NCBI RefSeq assembly: GCF_035917275.1
Contig: NZ_CP108508.1
Span: 5,270,001 to 5,334,000 of the forward strand
Direction of reading: 5' to 3'
Source: Streptomyces sp. NBC_01237
GTDB taxonomy: Bacteria; Actinomycetota; Actinomycetes; Streptomycetales; Streptomycetaceae
Length of the DNA: 64,000 nt
Below are positions 55,949 to 64,000 of this stretch, piece by piece. A program made the translations under genes and the position numbers. A model generated the notes under the pieces. It had not been told where the DNA came from, did not search any database, and was given only the letters and a program-made list of their open reading frames with translations. Numbering within the stretch: position 1 is the first letter of the stretch; every line of letters starts with the position of its first letter.

Positions 55949-56413
55949 TCAGTGGTCCTCCAGGGCCGCCCGCCCGTCGTACGAGGCCCGCGCCGCCGCG
56001 ATCTCGTTCTGGTGCTCCTCGGTCCAGGTGACCAGGGAGCGGATGGTGGTGTGCAGCGTGCCGCCGAGCGGGGTGAGCTCGTACTCCACGCGGGGCGGGA
56101 CGACCGCGTGGACCGTCCGCTCGACCAGGCCGTCGCGCTCCAGCTGGCGCAGGGTGACGGTGAGCATCCGCTGGCTGATGCCGTCGATCTCCCGGCGCAG
56201 CTGGGTGAAGCGGAGCTTGCGGCGGTCGAGCAGGGCGATGACCAGCAGTGACCACTTGTCCGCGACCCGGTCGAGGATCTGCCGTACCTCGCAGCCCTCG
56301 CGGGTGTCCCACTGGAACGGATCGGGGTCGCCGCCGGTCAGATGCCCGTCGTCGCTCACGGCTGCGGCTGCGCCTGCGGTCGCGCCCGCCTTCTCCGTCG
56401 CGGCCCCGCTCAC
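55949..56413 (-). CDS. HxlR family regulator
   Basis: Winged-helix regulator of about 154 residues. The HxlR core is CEVRQILDRVADKWSLLVIALLDRRKLRFTQLRREIDGISQRML, followed by VERTVHAVVPPRVEYELTPLGGTL. I chose the GTG at 56413 because GAAGG lies just before it; the ATG at 56458 would place a likely operator inside the gene. It is divergent from an MFS exporter and upstream of the monooxygenase, so either or both may be its targets. Confidence 0.87.
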   Translation of the reverse strand: MSGAATEKAGATAGAAAAVSDDGHLTGGDPDPFQWDTREGCEVRQILDRVADKWSLLVIALLDRRKLRFTQLRREIDGISQRMLTVTLRQLERDGLVERTVHAVVPPRVEYELTPLGGTLHTTIRSLVTWTEEHQNEIAAARASYDGRAALEDH

Positions 56414-56432
56414 GGTGCCTTCGGAGTGACTC

Positions 56433-56449
56433 GGTGACTTAAAAGTGCC
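56433..56449. promoter_or_regulatory. HxlR-type operator 1
   Basis: GGTGACTTAAAAGTGCC has an ACTT-NN-AAGT core with GG/CC flanks. It lies 20 bases upstream of the HxlR start and matches the core found before the second HxlR gene at 60.2 kb. Confidence 0.5.
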
Positions 56450-56492
56450 TACTTCCATGGCATCTGATGGTGGCGCAGGATTCCCATGGTTA

Positions 56493-56514
56493 CAAGAGGG
56501 AACCGACCCTCTTG
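56493..56514. promoter_or_regulatory. Inverted repeat upstream of the MFS exporter
   Basis: Perfect arms CAAGAGGG and CCCTCTTG with a 6-base spacer lie 47 bases before the exporter start. An outer GGTTAC/GTAACC pair at 56488 and 56518 adds symmetry. It may be an operator or a leader hairpin. Confidence 0.5.
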
Positions 56515-56560
56515 TGCGTAACCGACCCGGCTGTCCGGCCGGTCCCGGAAGGGGACACCT

Positions 56561-58174
56561 GTGTCTGCCGACGTACCCACGCCACCCGCACCGGCCGCGC
56601 CGGCACCGGATCCCGACTCCGGACGCGCTTCCGGACCCGATTCCGGTTCCGCTTCCCGCTCCGGGCCCGGTTCCGGTTCCGCTTCCGGGCCCCGTTCCGC
56701 TTCCGGTTCTACTTCCGGGTTTTCGCTCCGCGCCAGGCTCCTGCTGCTCGTCCTGTGCGGCACGATCTTCCTGGAGGGCATCGACGTCGCCATGCTCGCC
56801 GTGGCCGTCCCCTCCATCAGGTCCGACCTCGGCCTGTCGACCGGCACCACGGCCTGGGTGATGAGCGCCTACGTCCTCGGCTACGCGGGCTTCACCCTCC
56901 TCGGGGGGCGGGCGGCCGATCTGCTCGGCAGGCGCCGCATGTTCCTCGTCTGGCTCACCGTCTTCCTGCTCTTCTCCGGGCTGGGCGGCTTCGCCACCGA
57001 GGGCTGGATGCTGGTCGTCGCCCGCTTCGTCACCGGAGTGGCCTCGGCCTTCATGACCCCTGCGGCCATGTCGCTGATCACCACCTCGTACGCGGAGGGC
57101 CCGCAGCGCAACAAGGCGCTGCTCGTCTTCGCGGGCACGGCGGCCGGCGGCTTCTCGCTGGGGCTCGTCATCGGCGGGCTGCTCACCCAGCTCGGCTGGC
57201 GCTGGGTGTTCTTCGCGCCGGTGCTGCTGGCCGCGCTCCTCCTGATCGCCGCGCTGCGGACCGTCCCCGTCGAACCGCGTCCGGTCCGCACCGGCGGCTT
57301 CGACCTGCCGGGCGCCGTCGCGGCGGCCGGGGCGATGCTGCTGCTCGCGTACGGGATCGTGCGGCTGGAGCACGGTCTCGACGGGTGGCTGTGGACGGCC
57401 GGGGCGTTCGCCGCCGGGCTGGTCCTCGTCCCGCTGTTCGTCGCGATCGAACGGCGCGCGTCCGCGCCGCTGGTCCGGCTGTCGATGCTGCGCCGGGCCG
57501 CGATGATCCGGGCCGACCTCGGAGCGCTGCTCTTCGTGGGCTCCTTCTTCGGCTTCCAGTTCGTGATGACCCTGTACCTCCAGGAACTGCGCGGCTGGTC
57601 CTCGCTCCAGACCGCGCTGGCCCTGGTGGTGATGGGTTCCGACGCGGTCCTCGCGCCGACCCTCACCCCGCGCCTGGTCGACCGCTACGGCAACACCAAG
57701 GTCGTCCTCGGCGGCTTCGTCCTCGCCGTCGCCTCGTACGGGCTGTTCCTGCCGGTCGGGCTCGACTGGTCGTACGCGGCGATGCTCCCGACCCTGTTCC
57801 TCACCGGTATGGCCTTCGCCCTCGCGTACGGGCCGCTCTCGATCGCGGCGACGGACGGTGTGCCCGACAGCGAACAGGGCCTGGCGGGAGGGCTGTTGCA
57901 CACCTCGACCCAGTTCGGCTCGGCGGTCGGCATCTCCGCGGTGACGGCGGTGTACGGGATCGCCTCGGCCGGGGCGGACGGCTCCGCCGGGGCGACCCTG
58001 ACCGCCTTCCGCGCGGCTTTGGTGGTGCCGGTGGTGATGGTGGTGCTGGGCGCCCTGATCACCGCGCTGGGGCTGCGCCGGCGCAAGGGGACGAGGCCGC
58101 CGGTCACCGGGTCACATCAGGAGCTCGGTGCCCGTTCCGGGGCCGTGGCGCCGGGCGCCGTCCCCGTACCGTGA
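56561..58174 (+). CDS. MFS drug exporter, DHA2 family
   Basis: Membrane exporter of 537 residues with about 14 helices, proton-driven, likely for drugs or metabolites. The EmrB/QacA pattern is visible: EGIDVAMLAVAVPSIRSDLG, AYVLGYAGFTLLGGRAADLLGRRRMF and DSEQGLAGGLLHTSTQFGSA. The first 55 residues are a Ser/Gly/Pro spacer with TTCCGGTTCCGCTTCC-type DNA repeats, dispensable for transport. GTG start with AAGGGG upstream. The divergent HxlR gene and operators suggest induced expression. Its last 58 bases overlap the convergent RarD gene. Confidence 0.88.
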   Translation: MSADVPTPPAPAAPAPDPDSGRASGPDSGSASRSGPGSGSASGPRSASGSTSGFSLRARLLLLVLCGTIFLEGIDVAMLAVAVPSIRSDLGLSTGTTAWVMSAYVLGYAGFTLLGGRAADLLGRRRMFLVWLTVFLLFSGLGGFATEGWMLVVARFVTGVASAFMTPAAMSLITTSYAEGPQRNKALLVFAGTAAGGFSLGLVIGGLLTQLGWRWVFFAPVLLAALLLIAALRTVPVEPRPVRTGGFDLPGAVAAAGAMLLLAYGIVRLEHGLDGWLWTAGAFAAGLVLVPLFVAIERRASAPLVRLSMLRRAAMIRADLGALLFVGSFFGFQFVMTLYLQELRGWSSLQTALALVVMGSDAVLAPTLTPRLVDRYGNTKVVLGGFVLAVASYGLFLPVGLDWSYAAMLPTLFLTGMAFALAYGPLSIAATDGVPDSEQGLAGGLLHTSTQFGSAVGISAVTAVYGIASAGADGSAGATLTAFRAALVVPVVMVVLGALITALGLRRRKGTRPPVTGSHQELGARSGAVAPGAVPVP

Positions 58175-59139
58175 GCCACGGCGGTGGCGGCCGCCGCCGG
58201 GTCCGTCGCCGCGGGATCCGTCGCCGCCGCGGCCAGGCGCACCGCCTCGGCCCGGTTGCGCCGCGCCGTCCGCAACGCGTCCCAGGTCAGCAGCGACAGT
58301 GCCAGCCAGACCAGCGCGAACCCGGACCACCGCTCGGGCGGCATCTCCTCGTGGAAGTACAGGATGCCGAGCACGAGCTGGAAGACCGGGGCCAGGTACT
58401 GCAACAGCCCCAGGGTGGAGAGCGGCACCCGGATCGCCGCCGCACCGAAGCAGACCAGCGGCACCGCCGTGACGATGCCCGTCGCGGCGAGCAGCACCCC
58501 GTGCCCCGCGCCACCGGACGTGAACGTCGCCTCGCCCCGGGCCCCGAGCCACAGCAGGAATCCGAGCGCGGGCAGGAAGAGCACCGCGGTCTCGGCGGCC
58601 AGTGATTCCAGGCCGCCCAGGTTGACCTTCTTCTTCGCCAGGCCGTACGTGGCGAAGGAGAAGGCCAGTGCCAGCGAGATCCAGGGCGGGCGGCCGTACC
58701 CGATCGCGAGCACCAGCACGGCGAGGACGCCGGTCGCGACCGCGGCCCACTGGACGGGGCGCAGCCGCTCGCCGAGCAGCAGGACGCCCATGGCTATGGT
58801 GACCAGCGGATTGATGAAGTAGCCGAGCGAAGCCTCCACGACCTGGCCGTTGTTGACGGCCCAGATGTACAGGCCCCAGTTGACCGTGATGACCGCCGCC
58901 GCCACGGCGATCAGGCCGAGTTTGCGGGGGGTGCGGATCAGCTCGCCGATCCAGGCCCAGCGGCCCACGACGAGCAGGGCGATGCCGACGACGCCCAGGG
59001 ACCAGACCATCCGGTGGGCGAGGATCTCCATCGCTCCGGACGGCTCCAGCAACGGCCAGAAGAGGGGGACGATGCCCCACATCCCGTATGCGCCGATTCC
59101 GTACAGCAGGCCAGCTCGCTGCTCTGTCTTCCCCTTCAC
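58117..59139 (-). CDS. rarD: EamA family transporter RarD
   Basis: Drug/metabolite transporter of 340 residues with ten helices in two EamA repeats. The RarD hallmarks are GIGAYGMWGIVPLFWPLLEP, ILAHRMVWSLGVVG and YFINPLVTIAMGVLLLGERL, plus TAVPLVCFGAAAIRVPLSTLG. The last 40 residues are an Ala/Thr-rich tail. RarD was named for chloramphenicol sensitivity but its substrate is not established. The gene overlaps the 3' end of the convergent exporter. Confidence 0.88.
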   Translation of the reverse strand: MKGKTEQRAGLLYGIGAYGMWGIVPLFWPLLEPSGAMEILAHRMVWSLGVVGIALLVVGRWAWIGELIRTPRKLGLIAVAAAVITVNWGLYIWAVNNGQVVEASLGYFINPLVTIAMGVLLLGERLRPVQWAAVATGVLAVLVLAIGYGRPPWISLALAFSFATYGLAKKKVNLGGLESLAAETAVLFLPALGFLLWLGARGEATFTSGGAGHGVLLAATGIVTAVPLVCFGAAAIRVPLSTLGLLQYLAPVFQLVLGILYFHEEMPPERWSGFALVWLALSLLTWDALRTARRNRAEAVRLAAAATDPAATDPAAAATAVAHGTGTAPGATAPERAPSS

Positions 59140-59255
59140 GGGCCCTCCCGGCGTACCTGCGTCGACGGATCGGCCGACTGGACGAAGGTAGCGCCGGAAG
59201 GGCCGGGTGTCATAGCCGTCTCACGGAAACACTCGTGACACGCGTCTCTTCCCGG

Positions 59256-60116
59256 TCAGGCCGTGGCGAGGGCCGCGGTCACGGACTCGGCGAGCGGCGT
59301 CGTCGGACGGCCGATCAGCCGTGCCAGGTCCCCGCTCGTCCCGGCGAGCAGCCCGCGTCCGATCGCCTCGTCGACGTCGACGAGGATCGCCGCGAAACCC
59401 TCGGGCAGGCCCGCGCCGACAAGGATCTCCTGGTGGACGGCGGCGGGGACGTTGTTGTACGCGATCTCCCTGCCGGTCGCCCCGGACAGCAGCGCGGCGT
59501 ACTCGGCGAACGACCAGGCGGTGTCGCCGCTCAGCTCGTAGGCGGTGTTCAGATGGCCGTCACCGGTCACCGCGGCCACCGCGGCGGCGGCGTAGTCGGC
59601 CCGCGCGGCGGAGGCGACGCGCCCGTCGCCCGCGTTGGAGACGACCGCGCCGTGCTCCAGGACCGGGGCGAGGTTGGCCGTGTAGTTCTCGGTGTACCAG
59701 CCGTTGCGCAGGAAGGTGTACGGCAGCCCCGAGTCGAGGATCAGCTGCTCGGTGACCTTGTGCTCGGCGGCCAGCTCGAAGTCGGCGCCGGGGCCGCCGA
59801 GCACTCCGGTGTACGCGAGCTGCGCGACGCCCGCGGCCCGCGCCGCGTCGATGACGGCGGTGTGCTGCGGCACCCGGCTGCCCACCTCGCTGCCGGAGAT
59901 CAGCAGCACCCGGTCACCGGCGCGGAACGCCCCGGTGAGGGTCTCGGGGTGGTCGTAGTCCGCGATGCGGAGCTCGACGCCGCGGGCGGCGAGACCGGCG
60001 GCCTTCTCCTTGTCGCGGACGACCGCGGCGATCCGGTCGGCGGGGACCGTGGTGAGCAGCTGCTCGACGACGAGCCGGCCGAGTGCTCCGGTGGCTCCGG
60101 TGACGACGATGCTCAT
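59256..60116 (-). CDS. NmrA/QOR2-type NAD(P)H:quinone oxidoreductase
   Basis: Oxidoreductase of 286 residues of the atypical SDR (NmrA-like) group. The cofactor loop is [19 protein letters not shown] at the start, and DRVLLISGSEVGSRVPQHTA and FLRNGWYTENYTANLAPVLE match E. coli QOR2 (YtfG) and its relatives, which reduce quinones with NADPH. It is divergent from the second HxlR regulator, an arrangement common for this gene pair. A role in quinone or electrophile stress is likely. Confidence 0.87.
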   Translation of the reverse strand: MSIVVTGATGALGRLVVEQLLTTVPADRIAAVVRDKEKAAGLAARGVELRIADYDHPETLTGAFRAGDRVLLISGSEVGSRVPQHTAVIDAARAAGVAQLAYTGVLGGPGADFELAAEHKVTEQLILDSGLPYTFLRNGWYTENYTANLAPVLEHGAVVSNAGDGRVASAARADYAAAAVAAVTGDGHLNTAYELSGDTAWSFAEYAALLSGATGREIAYNNVPAAVHQEILVGAGLPEGFAAILVDVDEAIGRGLLAGTSGDLARLIGRPTTPLAESVTAALATA

Positions 60117-60199
60117 GGGGGTTTTCTCCTCTTCGGGGGGTTCGGTCCGCTTCCGGGCCGTCTGGAACTCACCCTACGGCGTGCACTAACTGAGAGAAA

Positions 60200-60222
60200 G
60201 TACCCACTTTGAAGTAAGGTAC
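60200..60222. promoter_or_regulatory. HxlR-type operator 2
   Basis: GTACC, c, ACTT, tg, AAGT, aa, GGTAC in order form a near-palindrome directly before the HxlR ATG and 84 bases from the QOR2 start. It shares the ACTT-NN-AAGT core and spacing of operator 1. Confidence 0.6.
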
Positions 60223-60226
60223 TGAT

Positions 60227-60610
60227 ATGGGAGTAAGTGGAACGGGCCGCGACCCGGACGTCAACCAGGTGATGTGCCCCTCCCGCCTGGTGCTGGAGCA
60301 CGTCACCAGCCGCTGGGGGGTCCTCGTGCTGGCCGCGCTGCTGGAGCGCTCGTACCGCTTCAGCGAGCTGCGGCGTTCGGTCGGCGGCGTCAGCGAGAAG
60401 ATGCTCGCCCAGACCCTCCGGACGCTGGAGCGGGACGGCTTCGTGCACCGTGACGCGAAGCCGGTGATCCCGCCGAGGGTGGACTATTCGCTCACCCCGC
60501 TCGGCCGGGAGGCGGCCGAGCAGGTGTGGGGGCTGGCGCGCTGGACCGAGCGCCGGGTGGACGCGGTGCACGCGGCACGCGAGGCGTACGACGAGGCCGC
60601 CCGGACCTGA
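60227..60610 (+). CDS. HxlR family regulator, divergent from QOR2
   Basis: Winged-helix regulator of 127 residues. It has the conserved early cysteine (QVMCPSRLVLEHVTSRWGVL), the recognition region SELRRSVGGVSEKMLAQTLR and the wing DGFVHRDAKPVIPPRVDYSLTPLG. HxlR proteins of this type (YodB, QorR) sense quinones or electrophiles through that Cys and control quinone reductases. The ATG at 60227 has no ribosome site. Pairing with a QOR2 gene supports such a sensor role. Confidence 0.88.
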   Translation: MGVSGTGRDPDVNQVMCPSRLVLEHVTSRWGVLVLAALLERSYRFSELRRSVGGVSEKMLAQTLRTLERDGFVHRDAKPVIPPRVDYSLTPLGREAAEQVWGLARWTERRVDAVHAAREAYDEAART

Positions 60611-60614
60611 ACGT

Positions 60615-60658
60615 ACGACGAGGCCCGGACCCGATGTACCGGGTCCGGGCCTCGTCGT
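60615..60658. terminator. Bidirectional terminator after HxlR and korB
   Basis: A perfect 19-bp stem, 60615-60633 with 60640-60658, with a 6-base loop ATGTAC. It lies 4 bases after the HxlR stop and 77 bases after the korB stop. Confidence 0.75.
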
Positions 60659-60734
60659 CGTGGTCCTCGCGCGCCTCGTACGGGTACGCGTGACGCCTGT
60701 GGTGGTGCGTACGGCGGCGCCGGTCGCCGGGCTG

Positions 60735-61785
<1,051 letters not shown>

Positions 61786-61793
<8 letters not shown>

Positions 61794-63741
61794 CGATGGC
61801 CTCCTGGAGAGCGGTGGCGAGCTGCTCGGCCTTGAACGGCATTCCGTTGACCTGGTTGTAGCTGTGGGCGTCGACCAGATACTTCGCCCGGAGCAGCATG
61901 GCGAGCTGCCCGAGGTTCATCTCCGGAACGACCACCTTGTCGTAACGCCCCAGGACCTCGCCGAGATTCCTCGGGAAGGGGTTGAGGTGCCTCAAGTGCG
62001 CCTGGGCGATGGACTGTCCGGCGGCGCGCAGCCTGCGTACGGCCGCGGTGATCGGCCCGTACGTCGAGCCCCAGCCCAGCACCAGGGTGCGCGCGCCCGA
62101 GGGGTCGTCGACCTCCAGGTCCGGGACGGTGATGCCGTCGATCTTGGCCTGGCGGGTGCGGACCATGAAGTCGTGGTTGGCCGGGTCGTAGGAGATGTTG
62201 CCCGTGCCGTCCTGCTTCTCGATGCCGCCGATACGGTGTTCGAGGCCCGGGGTGCCCGGTACCGCCCAGGGGCGGGCCAGGGTCTGCGGGTCGCGCTTGT
62301 ACGGCCAGAACACCTCGGTGCCGTCGGCCAGTTCGTGGTTGGGGCCGGTGGCGAACCGCACCCGCAGGTCGGGGAGCCCGTCGACGTCGGGGATCCGCCA
62401 CGGCTCGGAGCCGTTGGCCAGATAGCCGTCGGAGAGCAGGAACACCGGAGTGCGGTACGTCAGCGCGATCCGGGCCGCGTCGAGCGCGGCGTCGAAGCAG
62501 TCGGCCGGGGTCTGCGGGGCCACGATCGGCACCGGGGCCTCGCCGTTGCGCCCGTACATCGCCTGGAGCAGGTCGGCCTGCTCGGTCTTGGTGGGCAGCC
62601 CCGTGGACGGGCCGCCGCGCTGGATGTCGATGATCAGCAGCGGCAGTTCGAGGGAGACCGCGAGCCCGATGGTCTCCGACTTCAGCGCCACGCCCGGACC
62701 GGACGTGGTCGTCACCGCCAGCGAACCGCCGAAGGCGGCGCCGAGCGCGGCGCCGATGCCCGCGATCTCGTCCTCCGCCTGGAAGGTCCGCACGCCGAAG
62801 CTCTTGTGCCGGCTCAGCTCGTGCAGGATGTCGGAGGCCGGGGTGATGGGGTACGAGCCCAGGTAGAGCGGCAGGTCCGCCTGCCGGCTCGCGGCGATCA
62901 GCCCGTACGACAGCGCGAGGTTCCCGGAGATGTTGCGGTACGTCCCGGTGGGGAACGCCTGCGTCGCGGGCGCGACCTCGTAGCTGACCGCGAAGTCCTC
63001 GGTGGTCTCGCCGAAGTTCCACCCGGCCCGGAACGCGGCCACGTTCGCCTCGGCGATCTGCGGCTTCTTCGCGAACTTCTGCCGGAGGAACTTCTCCGTA
63101 CCCTCGGTCGGCCGGTGGTACATCCACGACAGCAGCCCGAGCGCGAACATGTTCTTCGAGCGCTCGGCCTCCTTGCGGGGGAGCCCGAACTCCTTCAGCG
63201 CCTCCAGCGTGAGCGTGGTCAGCGGCACCGGATGGACGTTGTACGCCTCCAGCGACCCGTCCTCCAGGGGGCTGGTCGCGTACCCCACCTTCGCCATCGG
63301 CCGCTTGGTGAACTCATCGGTGTTGACGATGACTTCGGCGCCGCGCGGCACATCGGCGATGTTCGCCTTCAGCGCGGCCGGGTTCATCGCCACCAGCACG
63401 TTGGGCGCGTCGCCCGGCGTGAGGATGTCGTGATCGGCGAAATGCAGCTGGAAGGAGGAGACGCCCGGCAGGGTGCCTGCGGGGGCCCGGATCTCGGCCG
63501 GGAAGTTCGGCAGCGTCGAGAGGTCGTTTCCGAAGGAAGCCGTCTCGGAGGTGAACCGGTCACCCGTGAGCTGCATGCCGTCACCGGAGTCACCCGCGAA
63601 TCGGATGATGACCCGGTCCAGGCGGCGGACCTCTTTCTCGCCGGCGCCCGTGGTTCCTGACAGGGGGGCTCGCTGCTCCCCGACGACGGGTTCGCTGGCC
63701 TCATCGGCCCTTTCGGCCGGGCTACTGACCTGGCTGGTCAC
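61786..63741 (-). CDS. korA: 2-oxoacid:ferredoxin oxidoreductase alpha subunit (gamma-alpha fusion)
   Basis: Subunit of about 651 residues. The first third is the gamma domain (DRVIIRFAGDSGDGMQLTGD; then PAEIRAPAGTLPGVSSFQLH), fused to the alpha domain with YPITPASDILHELSRHKSFG and AVTTTSGPGVALKSETIGLA and the C-terminal VPEMNLGQLAMLLRAKYL. The typical actinobacterial KorA is such a fusion. I chose the GTG at 63741 because GGGAGG lies 9 bases upstream; the frame can be extended by 22 residues to 63807. It is the first gene of the korAB pair. Confidence 0.93.
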
Positions 63742-63971
63742 TGAACTGGACCTCCCTCGGGGCGGCGGTTCGGGACCGGCCGACCCGCCGGTGGTCCCAC
63801 GGGCCACCCTACTTCCGCAGGGGTCGCCCGCCAGGGACCGATCATATGGTGGACGCCCTTTTGAGACACCCTTTTAGCCCGATTTAACATGTTTCTCAAG
63901 CCCCCCAGTCGCTCGCCCGCAACGCTGTGTGCTCATTCTTTGGTGCTAGGTCCTCGGCTTCCGTCACCCAT

Positions 63972-63997
63972 CTGACAGGGTGTCAGTTGTCTAGGAT
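63972..63997 (+). promoter_or_regulatory. Palindrome and -10 at the right edge
   Basis: CTGACAGGGTGTCAG (63972-63986, arms of 6 bp) is followed by TAGGAT at 63992-63997, a usual streptomycete -10. A promoter with an overlapping repressor site reading to the right is likely, for a gene beyond the window. The korA promoter must lie in 63742-63960, but I could not place it. Confidence 0.45.
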
Positions 63998-64000
63998 TTC

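Overview
This window is almost certainly from the chromosome of a Streptomyces (or a very close actinomycete). The DNA is very GC-rich with strong G/C third-position bias. It holds a complete 14-gene nuoA-N operon, menaquinone genes, an XRE/DUF397/HATPase triplet, many TetR and HxlR regulators, GTG and TTG starts, and long G/C-rich hairpins. From memory, gene order around nuo resembles the S. coelicolor SCO4556-SCO4595 core region; this was not checked here.

Layout. 1-2.4 kb: truncated menG, a GNAT acetyltransferase and a geranylgeranyl-reductase-type flavoprotein that probably saturates the menaquinone side chain. 2.7-11.4 kb: accessory genes, namely a Cmx-type drug exporter, a thioredoxin-reductase-like flavoprotein without a CxxC, a DUF4232 lipoprotein, a CPBP protease, a Nudix hydrolase with a kinase-like remnant, the DUF397/XRE/HATPase set and a lipase-like hydrolase. 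11.4-16.5 kb: a HelD/HelR-type helicase with a structured RNA-like locus at its 5' end, a DUF1349 protein, an NlpC/P60 hydrolase and the nuo control region with a Rex-type operator. 16.5-32.6 kb: nuoA-N, complete and translationally coupled. 32.7-41.9 kb: RecQ, a broken Uma2 gene, GPP34, fumarylacetoacetase, CocE hydrolase plus POT transporter, and a long-chain polyprenyl diphosphate synthase. 42.1-51.4 kb: LolA-like protein, an ABC exporter pair, two TetR regulators, an SDR enzyme, a PAS-GAF-PP2C-HATPase protein whose phosphatase metal ligands look lost, and a HAD phosphatase. 51.5-60.6 kb: small secreted and metal-binding-like proteins, VOC and CGNR proteins, a flavin monooxygenase, two HxlR regulators, an MFS exporter, RarD and an NmrA/QOR2-type reductase. 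60.7-63.8 kb: korBA, 2-oxoacid:ferredoxin oxidoreductase.

How the genes work together. The core theme is respiration. Polyprenyl synthase makes the isoprenoid tail, MenG methylates demethylmenaquinone, the reductase probably saturates the tail, and Nuo passes NADH electrons to that quinone while pumping protons. KorAB handles 2-oxoacid oxidation with ferredoxin. The Rex-like site ahead of nuoA would tie the operon to the NADH/NAD ratio. Most other genes are compact regulator-target pairs (TetR/SDR, HxlR/monooxygenase and MFS, HxlR/QOR2).

Limits. All calls come from reading the sequence by eye. No database search, folding or expression data were available. The region is mostly conventional; the most unusual items are small regulatory or decayed elements.
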